Below the pieces are notes generated by a model. That model ran no database searches and was not told where the DNA came from. It saw only the letters and a program-made list of their open reading frames with translations. Both the position numbers and the translations under genes were made by a program. Positions 47,129 through 57,146 of a DNA stretch of 64,000 bases are shown piece after piece (the stretch's first letter is position 1; each line of letters opens with the position of its first letter). The DNA is from Actinobacteria bacterium IMCC25003 (lineage in GTDB: Bacteria; Actinomycetota; Actinomycetes; Nanopelagicales; Nanopelagicaceae), in the NCBI GenBank assembly GCA_002284855.1, contig CP015603.1, positions 1 to 64,000 of the forward strand. The letters run 5' to 3'.

Positions 47129-48310
47129 ATGTCCAGCGCACTCGTGACCTTAATAACTCTGATTATCGGCCTCTTTCTTGGGTTGGGCCTCGGTATCTGG
47201 ATTTCTCGGATTAAAAATTCAGCCGGCTCATCCGATTCATTGGCGCAAGAACTCAACGATGTGAAGGTCCTTCTTAAAGCATCTGACGAACGTTTAAAGG
47301 CAGCTGAAGAAAAATCACAAGCAGATACAAAGATTGCAACGCAGATGGAAGAGATGAAGGCGACTGTCGAACGTATGCGCACACAATCGCAAGAGGCTGC
47401 CGAAAAACGTATTGCATCCGAGACACAACTTGTCAGCACCATCGATGAAATGCGAAAAGCTTCCACCACATTCTTCGATGAGACAAAGAAGATTGCCGGC
47501 GCACTTGCAAGTTCGCAGACGCGTGGAAAATTTGGTGAAGCACAGTTACAACTTCTCCTCGAACAAGCAGGTTTGCGCGAAGGCCACGAATACGATGCAC
47601 AGCGTTCAACAACTGACTCTGATTCATCTGGAATTCCTGACATCACAGTGCATATGCCTGGCGGCTCTAAATTATTTATCGACTCCAAGTTTCCCTTCGA
47701 TCGCTTCCTCGAAGCATTCGGCACCGAAGATCAAGCAGAGCGCGATGAATTACTTGCCGCTCACACCAAAGATCTACTCAAGCATGTCGATGCGCTCTCC
47801 AAGCGCGGCTATCACAAGTCACAGGGCTCACCTGATTTCGTCGTTCTCTTCCTGCCATTTGAAACCCTTCTGGCAGAGGCACTTCGTATCGATCCCACCC
47901 TTCTCGAAAAGGCATTTAAAGTCGGCGTCACGCTTGCTACACCGACAACAACGATGGCACTACTTCGCACTGTTGGACATATCTTTACCCGTAACCAATT
48001 AGCTGAAAACGCTGATGACATCACCAAGGTTGCGGCAACATTCCTGAAGAACATCACCCTTCTTCATACCAAAATCGTTGCAGTCGGCAAGGCGATAAAC
48101 TCGACATCGAAGGCATATGAAGATTTGGTACCAACAGCTGAAAAGACTGTCCTTTCACCTGCCCGACGCATTCATAAACTTGGAGTCACAGGGGATAAAG
48201 AGAAGCTTGCAATCGAATATCCTGATGCACCTGCAGATGTTCGAGCTCTCAATAACCCAGATCTCGATGCACCAGATGATTTCATCGATGTAGAAGTAGT
48301 AGAGGAGTAA
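47129..48310 (+). CDS. rmuC: DNA recombination protein RmuC
   Basis: The 393-residue protein has an N-terminal membrane helix (about 3-25), a long coiled coil (about 30-115), and the RmuC nuclease-like domain with GKFGEAQLQLLLEQAGL, FIDSKFPFDRF and the RTVGHIFTRNQLAENADDI region. RmuC limits inversions at short inverted repeats in E. coli; the biochemical action is not firmly settled. It is divergent from ychF and 3 nt upstream of the DUF6542 gene. Confidence 0.94.
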   Translation: MSSALVTLITLIIGLFLGLGLGIWISRIKNSAGSSDSLAQELNDVKVLLKASDERLKAAEEKSQADTKIATQMEEMKATVERMRTQSQEAAEKRIASETQLVSTIDEMRKASTTFFDETKKIAGALASSQTRGKFGEAQLQLLLEQAGLREGHEYDAQRSTTDSDSSGIPDITVHMPGGSKLFIDSKFPFDRFLEAFGTEDQAERDELLAAHTKDLLKHVDALSKRGYHKSQGSPDFVVLFLPFETLLAEALRIDPTLLEKAFKVGVTLATPTTTMALLRTVGHIFTRNQLAENADDITKVAATFLKNITLLHTKIVAVGKAINSTSKAYEDLVPTAEKTVLSPARRIHKLGVTGDKEKLAIEYPDAPADVRALNNPDLDAPDDFIDVEVVEE

Positions 48311-48313
48311 GAA

Positions 48314-48742
48314 ATGGCAACAGCAATCAAGAAGCCCGCGCTCACAGGTCCTGGCCTTAAGAAGCAAGGTGTTGTTGTCTTGCAATCCTTCTTTATCTTC
48401 GTATTTGTCTGGCTCGAGATGTGGATCCGCGGAGGTGCCGGAATTCTCTCTGGCCTCATCCTCTGTCTTGTTACCTATGGCGGAGTTTCTTATGGCCGAG
48501 TTGGAACTCGCTATGTATCAGCTGTAACTCCACCACTTGCCTATGCAGCAACGACTCTGCTCTACACAATTGTGAGCGATGGTCTTCGCCCATCACGCGT
48601 GGGCATTGATTTCATTGCATCTCTTGCCAGCGTTGCACCGTTCTTACTAATCAGCGCACTCTATGGCTGGTTTATGTTCCTCAACGAAAGAGCGAAGAAC
48701 CGTCCTTCACAACGTTTACAGGCTGCTCCAGAAGTTCGTTAA
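48314..48742 (+). CDS. DUF6542-type membrane protein
   Basis: The 142-residue protein has a basic N-terminus and four predicted membrane helices (about 22-38, 43-60, 72-88 and 105-125), then a basic tail. It fits the DUF6542 membrane proteins found near ychF, xseA and ispH in actinobacteria. The function is unknown. It starts 3 nt after rmuC. Its last 27 nt overlap the 3' end of the convergent hydrolase gene. Confidence 0.7.
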   Translation: MATAIKKPALTGPGLKKQGVVVLQSFFIFVFVWLEMWIRGGAGILSGLILCLVTYGGVSYGRVGTRYVSAVTPPLAYAATTLLYTIVSDGLRPSRVGIDFIASLASVAPFLLISALYGWFMFLNERAKNRPSQRLQAAPEVR

Positions 48743-49501
48743 AACCTTTACGGTCTCTTCTGGTTGATCTTCATTGGGGCAATGGCCTGCGCCCTTAATA
48801 ATGGTGCGGGGCGCTGATAAATCCTGCGCCATCTGATCCTGCATCGCTAGCGGCCAAGCATCATCGTTCTCGCCATAGATAACATGGACAGGGATCTTGG
48901 TGGCAGCAATCTTCTCAATGAGCGGTTGTGCGTTCTGCAGATGCAACGCCATCGTATGGGTTGAGCGAGGATCTGATGCGGTCCAACGCTTCTTATAAAG
49001 CTCATATCGCGGAAGCAATTTATCTGTCTCTTCTTTAAAGCGATCCCACGACTCTTGCATCGTCATCGTCTTCATAATTTCGATAGTTGCTTCAAGATCT
49101 GGTTTATCAGGAATCCAATGTGGGCCGCTACAAAAAATAGTGAGTGAGGCAAATGTTTCGGGTGAATCAGCAACAGCTCTCTGTGAGACAAGCCCACCAA
49201 ATGAGTGGCCAAGTAGATGTGGTTTTTCAAAGCCATGGTGTTGAGCCAGCTCAACCACATCGCGCGCTAGTGAACCAGCTTCGTAGGCATCTTCGCGTTT
49301 GCTATGCGCTGATTCATGTTGTCCGCGATTATCAAAGGTCAGTACGCGATAACCCTGATCGGCAAGAAGTGGACCAATGAGATTGAAATCTTCCTTGCTG
49401 CCAGTGAAGCCGTGAACCAGCACCACATCGGCAATACGAGCTTTTGGTTCGTAGATTTCAACGGCAAGTTTCTCGCCCTGAATATCTACGAAGGTAGCCA
49501 C
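48716..49501 (-). CDS. Alpha/beta hydrolase
   Basis: The 261-residue protein has the oxyanion segment VLVHGFTGSKEDF, the nucleophile elbow GHSFGG (Ser at about 97) and a C-terminal Asp (GENDDAW) and His (GAGHCPNEDQPEE), completing the triad. The cap domain (about 125-195) is charged. The substrate is unknown. The start overlaps the ispH stop, so it may be translated from the ispH message. Confidence 0.88.
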   Translation of the reverse strand: MATFVDIQGEKLAVEIYEPKARIADVVLVHGFTGSKEDFNLIGPLLADQGYRVLTFDNRGQHESAHSKREDAYEAGSLARDVVELAQHHGFEKPHLLGHSFGGLVSQRAVADSPETFASLTIFCSGPHWIPDKPDLEATIEIMKTMTMQESWDRFKEETDKLLPRYELYKKRWTASDPRSTHTMALHLQNAQPLIEKIAATKIPVHVIYGENDDAWPLAMQDQMAQDLSAPRTIIKGAGHCPNEDQPEETVKVLTNFWSSL

Positions 49502-50451
49502 TATTTCGCTGCCTTAAGGTCTGCGCGGAGCTCCTTGGGAAGAGCGAAGAGCAAGGTTTCTTCAGTTGCACGCACTTCTTCGACATTATCAAAGCCGTGT
49601 GTGTTCAAATGCTTGAGTAGATCATCCACCAGAATTTCAGGTACTGATGCGCCACTTGTGACGCCGATGGTTTCAACGCCGTTGAACCATTCATCTTTGA
49701 CTTCTGCTGCATAGTCCACGAGATAGGCAGCCTTAGCTCCATATTCAAGAGCTACTTCAACGAGGCGAACAGAGTTGGAAGAGTTAGTGGAGCCAACAAC
49801 GATGACGAGATCTGCCTGCGGGGCAATCGCCTTGATTGCTTCTTGGCGATTCTGGGTGGCATAACAGATGTCATCGCTAGGAGGGTTGGCAATCTCTGGG
49901 AAGCGGTCTTTCAGAATTGCAACTGATTGCATAGTTTCATCAACAGAGAGAGTTGTCTGAGTAAGCCAGACAAGTTTCTTTCCAGGTGTTGGCTGGATGG
50001 TGCGTGCTTCTTCTAAGCCATCGACAACGCGAACTTTCCCGGGAGCTTCACCGGCAGTTCCTTCAACTTCTTCGTGTCCATTATGACCAATGAGCAAAAT
50101 TTCAGTTTCATCATCGGCAAAGCGCTTGACCTCGTTATGCACCTTGGTAACGAGTGGACAGGTAGCATCAATAGTTTTGAGATTGCGCGCTGCAGCTGCT
50201 TCGTGAACTGCAGGAGAAACGCCATGGGCCGAGAAGACAACAGTTGCGCCTTCAGGGACTTCGTCGGTCTCGTTGACGAAGATGACACCGCGCTTTTCAA
50301 GAGTGGAGACCACATGCTTGTTATGGACAATCTCTTTGCGGACATAGACCGGAGCTCCGTAGAGTTCGAGCGATTTTTCGACCGCCACAACTGCACGGTC
50401 GACGCCTGCACAATATCCACGCGGCGCCGCTAGCAGAACTCTCTTGCTCAT
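49501..50451 (-). CDS. ispH: 4-hydroxy-3-methylbut-2-enyl diphosphate reductase
   Basis: Last step of the MEP isoprenoid pathway, an iron-sulfur enzyme. The 316-residue protein has the three cluster cysteines in [24 protein letters not shown] and [13 protein letters not shown], and the substrate-binding [22 protein letters not shown] lies 7 nt before the ATG. It is divergent from xseA across a 26-bp gap. Confidence 0.96.
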   Translation of the reverse strand: MSKRVLLAAPRGYCAGVDRAVVAVEKSLELYGAPVYVRKEIVHNKHVVSTLEKRGVIFVNETDEVPEGATVVFSAHGVSPAVHEAAAARNLKTIDATCPLVTKVHNEVKRFADDETEILLIGHNGHEEVEGTAGEAPGKVRVVDGLEEARTIQPTPGKKLVWLTQTTLSVDETMQSVAILKDRFPEIANPPSDDICYATQNRQEAIKAIAPQADLVIVVGSTNSSNSVRLVEVALEYGAKAAYLVDYAAEVKDEWFNGVETIGVTSGASVPEILVDDLLKHLNTHGFDNVEEVRATEETLLFALPKELRADLKAAK

Positions 50452-50477
50452 GGAGCGCAGTCTATTAGGCTCCCGCT
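50452..50477. promoter_or_regulatory. Divergent leaderless promoters of ispH and xseA
   Basis: The 26-bp gap holds TAGGCT (50466-50471) exactly 6 nt before the xseA ATG. On the minus strand TAGACT lies 7 nt before the ispH ATG. Neither has a Shine-Dalgarno. The two -10 boxes overlap in the centre of the gap. Confidence 0.55.
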
Positions 50478-51677
50478 ATGTTCGAAACTTCAAGTGAATC
50501 CCCTGCGCCGGTGCGCGTGGTCTCTGAAGCAATCAAGGAATACATCGATCGATTAGGCCCTATCTGGATTGAGGGCGAGATATCAGAACTCAATGAACGC
50601 AGCGGCGGAATGGCCTTTATGCGCCTGCGCGATACCAGCGCCGATATGAGCATTTCAGTGATGTGTTACAAAACAGTATTAGCGAGTGTGCAACCTCTTC
50701 CTGCCAATGCTCGCGTTGTTATCCATGCCAAGCCATCGTGGTTTACCAAGAATGGTTCGCTCACAATGTCGGCGAAAGAGATTCGTCAGGTCGGCGTTGG
50801 TGAACTCCTTGCACGACTGGAAGCGCTAAAAGAGAAGTTAGCTGCCGAAGGGTTATTTAGCTCAGATCGAAAGATTGCGTTACCTCGTCTACCGCGCACA
50901 GTAGGCCTAATCTGCGGACGCAATACAGATGCTGAAAAAGATGTTGTCGAGAATGCACGTCGTCGTTGGCCCTCTGTGCAATTTGAAATCCGCGAGGTCG
51001 CAGTGCAAGGTGCAGCTGCCGTTGTTGAAGTATCAGCTGCTCTCTCTGAGCTAGAAGCCAACCCAGAAGTCGATGTCATCATCATTACTCGCGGCGGTGG
51101 TTCCTTTGAAGATTTACTTCCCTTCAGCGATGAATCGCTCGTGCGACTCGCTTCTTCCTGCACCACACCGATTGTCAGCGCCATTGGCCATGAGAAGGAT
51201 TCACCTCTACTCGATCTCGTCGCTGATTACCGCGCATCAACACCGACCGATGCTGCAAAGCGCGTTGTCCCCGATATTGCACAAGAGATCAGCGATATCG
51301 AGAAGATCCGCGATCGCATGTATCGCCGCTTACTTTCAACGATTGATTACGAATTCAATCAGATTGCCCAGTTACGCAATCGCCCCGTGATGAAAGACCC
51401 AAGCGTCATGGTCACTTCACGGCGCGATGAAATCAAAGCTTGGCGCGACCGCTCTCATCGAAGCTTCGCCTCGATTCTTGAGATTGAGAAGAAGGAGCTC
51501 AAAGGAGTACGCGATCATCTTCGTTCACTCTCACCACAATCGACAATGGATCGTGGCTATGCCGTTGTGCAGCTAGAAAATGGCTCGATTGTTCGTGATG
51601 CCTCAAAGGCAAAGGCGGGTACTCGTTTACGAATTCGTGTGGCTAAGGGCGAGACCAGCGCCACAGTCAACGAGTAA
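50478..51677 (+). CDS. xseA: Exodeoxyribonuclease VII large subunit
   Basis: Single-strand-specific nuclease subunit of 399 residues. There is an N-terminal OB fold (WIEGEISELNERSGGMAFMRLRD), then the catalytic core with VGLICGRNTDAEKDV and IITRGGGSFEDLLPFSDESLVR. A coiled C-terminal region ends in SPQSTMDRGYAVVQ. It is followed 23 nt later by xseB. Confidence 0.95.
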   Translation: MFETSSESPAPVRVVSEAIKEYIDRLGPIWIEGEISELNERSGGMAFMRLRDTSADMSISVMCYKTVLASVQPLPANARVVIHAKPSWFTKNGSLTMSAKEIRQVGVGELLARLEALKEKLAAEGLFSSDRKIALPRLPRTVGLICGRNTDAEKDVVENARRRWPSVQFEIREVAVQGAAAVVEVSAALSELEANPEVDVIIITRGGGSFEDLLPFSDESLVRLASSCTTPIVSAIGHEKDSPLLDLVADYRASTPTDAAKRVVPDIAQEISDIEKIRDRMYRRLLSTIDYEFNQIAQLRNRPVMKDPSVMVTSRRDEIKAWRDRSHRSFASILEIEKKELKGVRDHLRSLSPQSTMDRGYAVVQLENGSIVRDASKAKAGTRLRIRVAKGETSATVNE

Positions 51678-51700
51678 TCGACAAGGAGTAGATTGAACCC

Positions 51701-51919
51701 ATGGCCACCAAGGATGCAAAGCCTTCTTATGAAGAGGCTCGCGATGAACTCGCTGAAATTGTTGAATCACTTGAAGATGGCAGCGCGACTTTAGAAGAAT
51801 CCCTCAAGCTCTGGGAACGTGGCGAAGAGTTAGCAAAAATCTGCCAAGAATGGCTCGATGGTGCGAAGAAGAAGCTCGACGCTGCCAAGAAACCAGCTAA
51901 AGCATCAGAGGCGGAGTAG
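51701..51919 (+). CDS. xseB: Exodeoxyribonuclease VII small subunit
   Basis: The 72-residue helical protein has [36 protein letters not shown], the XseB signature. AAGGAG lies 12 nt before the ATG, rather far. TAGATT lies exactly 6 nt before the ATG, so the gene may also have its own leaderless promoter within the operon. Confidence 0.94.
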   Translation: MATKDAKPSYEEARDELAEIVESLEDGSATLEESLKLWERGEELAKICQEWLDGAKKKLDAAKKPAKASEAE

Positions 51920-51921
51920 CG

Positions 51922-53577
51922 GTGCCTGATTTCTCGTATTCAGATCTTCTGCCAATCGGGGCAGATACAACGAAGTACCGCCTTGTATCTAAAGAAGGTG
52001 TCAGCGTCATCAAACTTGGCGATAAGGAATTTCTCCAGGTCGAACCCTCTGCACTCACACTGCTTACTGAAACTGCCATCCACGATATTTCGCATTACCT
52101 ACGTACCGAACACCTTGAGCAGCTAGCAAAGATTCTGAAGGACCCCGATGCATCTGCCAACGATCGCTTTGTGGCTCTTGATCTCTTAAAGAATGCCAAT
52201 ATCGCAGCAGGTGGAATTCTGCCGATGTGCCAAGACACGGGCACCGCACTCATTATGGGCAAGAAGGGTCAATACGTTCTGACTACCTCAAAGGATGAGG
52301 TTGCACTTTCGCAGGGCGTCTATGACGCATATACAAAACTCAATCTTCGTTATTCGCAGATGGCCCCAGTAACAACGTGGGAAGAGAAGAACACCGGCAA
52401 TAACTTGCCGGCGCAAATCGAAATCTATGCAGATAGCGATCATCACGATGAGTACAACTTTATGTTTATCGCCAAAGGTGGCGGTAGCGCTAATAAATCT
52501 TTCCTCTATCAAGAGACCAAGGCAGTCTTAAACCCAACATCATTTATGAATTGGCTCGATGCCAAACTGCGTTCAATCGGAACTGCAGCATGCCCTCCGT
52601 ATCACCTTGCCATTGTTATCGGTGGAACAAGTGCCGAGCACACAGTAAAGACAGCAAAACTTGCCAGCACTCACTACCTCGATAACTTGCCTACAACAGG
52701 CGATGCAGCTACTGGTCACGGTTTCCGCGACTTAGCCCTAGAAGAAGAAGTTTTTAAGTTAACTCAGAAGCTCGGAATCGGCGCACAATTTGGTGGCAAG
52801 TACTTCTGCCACGATGTTCGAGTTGTCCGCTTGCCTCGCCATGGCGCTTCCCTTCCAATCGCTATTGCAGTCTCATGTTCAGCAGATCGCCAAGCAAAGG
52901 CGAAGATCACTAAAGATGGAATCTTCCTGGAACAACTCGAGACTGAACCAGCCCACTTCTTACCTGAAACTACTGATGAGCATTTAAATGACAACGTAGT
53001 TTCAATTGACCTCAATCAGCCTATGGATGCAGTGCGGGCCGAGCTTTCCAAGCACCCCGTAAAGACCCGTGTTTCACTGACCGGAACGATTGTGGTGGCT
53101 CGCGATATCGCCCACGCAAAGATTAAAGAGATGCTCGATGCGGGCAAGGCGATGCCTGATTACTTCAAAAATTATGCTGTGTATTACGCAGGGCCTGCCA
53201 AGACTCCAACTGGATATGCATCGGGTTCATTTGGTCCCACAACTGCCGGACGCATGGATTCCTATGTCGATCAATTCCAGGCAGCTGGTGGTTCCTTTGT
53301 GATGTTGGCAAAGGGCAATCGCTCCAAGGCCGTTACCGATGCATGTGCAAAGCACGGTGGTTTCTACCTCGGATCTATCGGCGGGCCTGCCGCGCGTCTG
53401 GCACAAGATTGCATTAAGAAAGTTGAAGTTCTCGATTTTGAAGAGCTTGGAATGGAAGCTGTCTGGAAGATCGATGTCGTGGACTTCCCAGCATTTATTG
53501 TTGTCGACGATAAGGGAAATGATTTCTTTGCCGAGACTATGCGCCCGCTGACTATTGGCCTGAAGCCAGAGAATTAA
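51922..53577 (+). CDS. fum: Class I (iron-sulfur) fumarate hydratase
   Basis: TCA-cycle enzyme hydrating fumarate to malate. The 551-residue protein has an N-terminal cluster-binding domain with PMCQDTGTA and [18 protein letters not shown], a third cysteine further on ([16 protein letters not shown]), and the C-terminal domain with [15 protein letters not shown]. The length suits the fused class I form. GTG start with GGAG 6 nt upstream, 2 nt after xseB. It is oxygen-sensitive in other organisms, which is notable beside the oxidative-stress genes. Confidence 0.94.
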   Translation: MPDFSYSDLLPIGADTTKYRLVSKEGVSVIKLGDKEFLQVEPSALTLLTETAIHDISHYLRTEHLEQLAKILKDPDASANDRFVALDLLKNANIAAGGILPMCQDTGTALIMGKKGQYVLTTSKDEVALSQGVYDAYTKLNLRYSQMAPVTTWEEKNTGNNLPAQIEIYADSDHHDEYNFMFIAKGGGSANKSFLYQETKAVLNPTSFMNWLDAKLRSIGTAACPPYHLAIVIGGTSAEHTVKTAKLASTHYLDNLPTTGDAATGHGFRDLALEEEVFKLTQKLGIGAQFGGKYFCHDVRVVRLPRHGASLPIAIAVSCSADRQAKAKITKDGIFLEQLETEPAHFLPETTDEHLNDNVVSIDLNQPMDAVRAELSKHPVKTRVSLTGTIVVARDIAHAKIKEMLDAGKAMPDYFKNYAVYYAGPAKTPTGYASGSFGPTTAGRMDSYVDQFQAAGGSFVMLAKGNRSKAVTDACAKHGGFYLGSIGGPAARLAQDCIKKVEVLDFEELGMEAVWKIDVVDFPAFIVVDDKGNDFFAETMRPLTIGLKPEN

Positions 53578-53591
53578 TTAAGAGATATTAA

Positions 53592-54179
53592 TTAGTAGTA
53601 ACGGTGGCTACGCCACTTTGCCCATGCAGTACATGGATCGTCATAGCGAAGGTCGATATAGCGAAGTCCCCACTGAATCTGAGTCACTGGGTTGGTGCGC
53701 CAATCGCTAGAGATAACTTCCATCTTGACGGCCGGCAGCGCCTGAGCAATTCCATGTGCGCCTGAGCGATAGTTATGCGCCTTGTAATTCCAATGGCTCT
53801 CTTTCGTCCAGAGCTTATTGAGGCAGGCGTACTGATCATCGCCCCATTGGTAATCGATATTCATGATCGCCTTTGCAACCTTCTTGGCGCCCATCATCTC
53901 GCGAGCCATTTCGACTTGCTGACTGATATCAGCGACGAGTGCCATCTCAGCCATCTGAGAAGCAAGCGCTGCCGAAGCTGGATTGGTGGCGACTGTCAGG
54001 TTCTTGGAATCAGCGAGAGTGAGTCGAGTCGTCATGGGAAAGTCGAGACCGTAGGCGCTCTGCTGGGCAGTTGCGAGGAAGAGCATCGATCCAACCGTCG
54101 CCCAGATGGCGACCTTGCCGGTCCGTGAAATGCGCAGGACGGAGAGAGCGGTGAAGAACTCGCGGATATCGCGCTTCAT
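53592..54179 (-). CDS. Lytic transglycosylase-like SLT domain protein
   Basis: The 195-residue secreted or anchored protein has an N-terminal hydrophobic segment (about 22-42) and a C-terminal transglycosylase fold: LWTKESHWNYKAHNYRSGAHGIAQALPA, with Glu as the catalytic acid, then NPVTQIQWGLRYIDLRYDDPCTAW. This form is common in actinobacteria beside phoH. The ATG at 54179 has GGAAGGAG 6 nt upstream. An in-frame start 7 codons earlier overlaps that site. Confidence 0.9.
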   Translation of the reverse strand: MKRDIREFFTALSVLRISRTGKVAIWATVGSMLFLATAQQSAYGLDFPMTTRLTLADSKNLTVATNPASAALASQMAEMALVADISQQVEMAREMMGAKKVAKAIMNIDYQWGDDQYACLNKLWTKESHWNYKAHNYRSGAHGIAQALPAVKMEVISSDWRTNPVTQIQWGLRYIDLRYDDPCTAWAKWRSHRYY

Positions 54180-54438
54180 CGTGTACTCCTTCCGACTCAT
54201 CTAGCTTCCTGGCCCCGTGGCGCTATGGCCTCAAAATGAGGCTAAGGCTGTGGGGGAATGGGTAAAGGGTTCCAAGATGGGGGGTGAGTCGCAAATTTTG
54301 TCGTGCGTGAGTCGGAAATTCTCAGGATTGGCCCAAGCTGTGGACAGGTAAAAGCGCAGGTCAGTTAGGGCAAAGTCCTAAATGTCCTATTTGTGACTGT
54401 GAGATTTAAAGAGGCTATAAATATGGGTGATAGCGGCG
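54180..54438. other. Intergenic region between phoH and the SLT gene
   Basis: The 259-bp stretch carries no open frame with support. On the minus strand there are a repeated GACTCAC element and a short GCCTCA-TTTT-GAGGC hairpin about 50 nt before the SLT start. I looked for a c-di-AMP (ydaO-type) riboswitch, often found before cell-wall hydrolase genes in actinobacteria. The conserved blocks are not visible. Confidence 0.4.
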
Positions 54439-55773
54439 CTATGCCTGAGGCCCTTCGAGCATCTCGGTCACCAGCGCCGCGATCGGCGAGCGCTCTGAGC
54501 GAGTCAGGGTCACGTGGGCGAAGAGCGGATGGCCCTTGAGGGTCTCGACCACGGCGACGACGCCATCGTGGCGGCCGACTCGCAAGTTATCGCGCTGGGC
54601 GACATCGTGGGTCATAACAACTCGAGACCCCTGACCGATTCTGGAGAGGACGGTGAGCAGAACTCCGCGTTCGAGCGACTGGGCTTCATCAACGATGACA
54701 AAGGCATCGTGCAGAGAGCGACCGCGGATATGGGTCAGCGGCAGAACTTCAATGAGTCCGCGATCGATGACTTCATCGATGACTGCTTGGCTGACCAAAG
54801 CTCCCAAAGTATCGAAGACTGCCTGCGCCCATGGCGACATCTTCTCGCCTTCGCTGCCGGGCAGGTAGCCAAGCTCCTGTCCCCCGACGGGATAGAGAGG
54901 ACGGAAGATGACGACCTTCTTATGGAGGCGCTTCTCCATCACCGCTTCAAGACCGGCGCAGAGAGCGAGCGCCGACTTACCGGTTCCGGCGCGACCTCCC
55001 ATAGAGACGATGCCGATGCTGTCATCGAGAAGTAGATCGAGAGCGATCCGCTGTTCTGCTGAACGGCCATGGAGACCAAATGCTTGGCGATCGCCGCGGA
55101 CCAATTGCAACTGCTTATCTGCAGTGACGCGAGCAAGGGCGCTCCCCTTTTCGGAGTGGAGAACGATTCCGGTATGCACTGGGAATTGATGTGCGCATTC
55201 ATGATCGGCGCGATCTGAGGCATAGAGCTCATCGATGATGTTGTGGCCAACTGAAACTTCTTCAATTCCGGTCCAGCCGCTATTGGAGACTAACTCGGCG
55301 AGATACTCCTGAGCCTCGACGCCGACGGAGGAAGCTTTGACGCGAAGTGGAAGATCTTTGGTGACAAGGACAACGTGCTTTCCATCAGACATTAAATTCT
55401 TTGAGATCGCAAGGATGCGCGAATCGTTGGTGCCATCGCGCAAGAATCCGTGAGGCAGAGTGCTTAAATCAGTGTGGTTGAGCTCTACCGAAAGAGTTCC
55501 ACCTTCAGGAGTTACAGTCAGCGGCGAATCGAGGCGGCCATGTTCGACGCGAAGGTCATCGAGGGCGCGCAGAGCTGCTCGGGCAAAGTAACCGAGTTCA
55601 GGATGATCGCGCTTTGTCTCGAGTTCGCCGATGACAGCTATAGGAATGATGACTTCATGCTCTTCAAATCGCTTTATCGCCCCGGGGTCTGCCAGAAGTA
55701 CAGAGGTATCTAAAACATAGGTTTTACGGGCAGAATTTTTCTTCCCACTAGCTGCCGACTTTGAAGTAGCCAA
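54439..55773 (-). CDS. phoH: PIN-PhoH family ATPase
   Basis: The 444-residue protein joins an N-terminal PIN RNase domain ([28 protein letters not shown], with acidic residues for metal) to a PhoH ATPase. The latter has Walker [12 protein letters not shown] (about 259-269), [17 protein letters not shown], and [10 protein letters not shown] as Walker B. PhoH2 proteins unwind and cleave RNA. The start is a TTG at 55773 with no strong Shine-Dalgarno. It lies upstream of the SLT gene on the same strand. Confidence 0.92.
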   Translation of the reverse strand: MATSKSAASGKKNSARKTYVLDTSVLLADPGAIKRFEEHEVIIPIAVIGELETKRDHPELGYFARAALRALDDLRVEHGRLDSPLTVTPEGGTLSVELNHTDLSTLPHGFLRDGTNDSRILAISKNLMSDGKHVVLVTKDLPLRVKASSVGVEAQEYLAELVSNSGWTGIEEVSVGHNIIDELYASDRADHECAHQFPVHTGIVLHSEKGSALARVTADKQLQLVRGDRQAFGLHGRSAEQRIALDLLLDDSIGIVSMGGRAGTGKSALALCAGLEAVMEKRLHKKVVIFRPLYPVGGQELGYLPGSEGEKMSPWAQAVFDTLGALVSQAVIDEVIDRGLIEVLPLTHIRGRSLHDAFVIVDEAQSLERGVLLTVLSRIGQGSRVVMTHDVAQRDNLRVGRHDGVVAVVETLKGHPLFAHVTLTRSERSPIAALVTEMLEGPQA

Positions 55774-55949
55774 GGCTTAACCATTCTCTTTAGTTGTAAC
55801 TAGCCGCATCAGATTCGATGTGGTGGGGAAGAGACCGGAGGTGCTTCTGACTCGTAAAAGATAGAACTACTGAATCGGACTTTTAGTGCGACACGCCATT
55901 AATCAGAAAATCGTCATCAACTGTTTACTTAACGACGACGAGCTCGGAT

Positions 55950-56261
55950 TTAGCTGTACTTCTTTACAATCTTGCGCTCGGCGATAAATGAGGCGAAGGG
56001 AAGAGTGCCGGCAGCGATGAGAACCAAGATGGTCAAGAGCGACATCTTCTTCTGAACGCCGATCTGAAGCGCGGTCAGGATGTAGACGATGTAGAGGTAG
56101 CCGTGGGCGATTGGGATAAAGACCATCCACTTATTGGTATCGACGAGGTCGAAGATATGTTTTGCTGGCATATAGCCAAAGACCAAGAGCAGAAGATTGA
56201 CGCCGCACAAAATTGCCATCAGGCGGAAACGCGTAAGGACTGCAGTCGATGGTTGAGTCAT
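55950..56261 (-). CDS. DUF3817 membrane protein
   Basis: The 103-residue protein has three hydrophobic helices (about 12-32, 45-65 and 72-92). The FRLMAILCGVNLLLLVFGYMPAK and HGYLYIVYILTALQIG segments are typical of DUF3817. It is the last gene of a small leftward group with surf1, 9 nt downstream. The function is unknown. Confidence 0.85.
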   Translation of the reverse strand: MTQPSTAVLTRFRLMAILCGVNLLLLVFGYMPAKHIFDLVDTNKWMVFIPIAHGYLYIVYILTALQIGVQKKMSLLTILVLIAAGTLPFASFIAERKIVKKYS

Positions 56262-56270
56262 GGAAGAACT

Positions 56271-56981
56271 CTAAACCTTTGTCTCTCTACGCGTCTGATT
56301 TGGGCGATAGAAAGGCAGCCACAGAACGAGCAGCGCCATAAACCACCACACAACTACATAAGAAATATGTTGCCAATAGAAGCCAGGTACCCCTGAAGTC
56401 AGTTTGGGTGCCGAGATGCGCGTGCGATCGACTGCGCCGCTACGGCTGGATTCGGCGGTAGCCAAGATAAATCCATCGAAGAGTTGAGCATCGGTACTGC
56501 TGACCAAGAGGCTGCTATCGAGTCGAGATAGTTGCTGCGCTGTATTTGCGGCGCGATCATCGTTCTGATGGGGCATTAAAGTTCCAGTTACTTCAACCTC
56601 TGTTGCCATAACAATTTCGGGGCTAGAGAGGCGCTCACTCCAGAGACCACGGACGACCAAGATTGCGGTATCGACATCATTTTGAAGCAGCCCGACCTCC
56701 CAATCTGCAACTGCGCCACTGCCATCCTTCTGATTCGGCGCCTTAAAGGTTGCGATGTAATGCCCAGAAGTAGTTACGAGCCTTCCGATACTTTCGGGCG
56801 GAACAATTCCATCTGCACTTGTCTTAGAAAGAAGCGGATAAACGGTTGTATCCGCAGGTTGTTTTTCATAATCCTGCATATCTTGGGCGCGCTGTAACTG
56901 CCACACACCTAGCCCGACGAAAGAGCCTGCAAATAGCAGGACGAGGAGTGCAGTGAGAATCTTCTTAATTGTCGTCTTCAT
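56271..56981 (-). CDS. SURF1 family protein
   Basis: Cytochrome oxidase biogenesis factor of 236 residues. It has an N-terminal membrane helix (about 8-27) followed by GVWQLQRAQ, a periplasm-facing central domain, and a C-terminal helix (about 205-225) with PGFYWQHISYVVVWWFMALLVLW. This is the standard SURF1 hairpin topology. It overlaps the end of the preceding small membrane protein gene by 17 nt. Confidence 0.9.
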   Translation of the reverse strand: MKTTIKKILTALLVLLFAGSFVGLGVWQLQRAQDMQDYEKQPADTTVYPLLSKTSADGIVPPESIGRLVTTSGHYIATFKAPNQKDGSGAVADWEVGLLQNDVDTAILVVRGLWSERLSSPEIVMATEVEVTGTLMPHQNDDRAANTAQQLSRLDSSLLVSSTDAQLFDGFILATAESSRSGAVDRTRISAPKLTSGVPGFYWQHISYVVVWWFMALLVLWLPFYRPNQTRRETKV

Positions 56982-57132
56982 TCTCCTGGACGACTTCTGC
57001 GCTCTGCTGCATACGCGTATAGCGCTTATAGAAACTACGGAGCAATAAAGTCACAGTAGTAAAGAGAGCAATCATGGTGAGAGAGCCAGCTACTCCAACA
57101 TCGTATTCCTTAACCAGCAACTCTTTCATCAT
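56965..57132 (-). CDS. Small single-helix membrane protein before SURF1
   Basis: The 55-residue product from the ATG at 57132 has one hydrophobic helix (about 12-32) and a charged tail ending in EDDN. No family is recognised. The start is uncertain: a longer frame begins at 57156 and a second ATG follows directly. A GGGAG lies about 9 nt before 57132. It overlaps surf1 and diverges from the DUF4307 gene. Confidence 0.55.
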   Translation of the reverse strand: MMKELLVKEYDVGVAGSLTMIALFTTVTLLLRSFYKRYTRMQQSAEVVQENEDDN

Positions 57133-57146
57133 GAGAGGATTCTCCC

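Noticed and set aside
47074-47724. A 216-codon minus-strand frame opposite rmuC
   Set aside because: Ser/Arg-rich antisense shadow of the rmuC coiled-coil region, with no start signal or recognisable motif.
54180-54438. c-di-AMP (ydaO-type) riboswitch before the SLT transglycosylase gene
   Set aside because: The conserved blocks of that riboswitch are not visible; only unrelated short repeats and a small hairpin are found.
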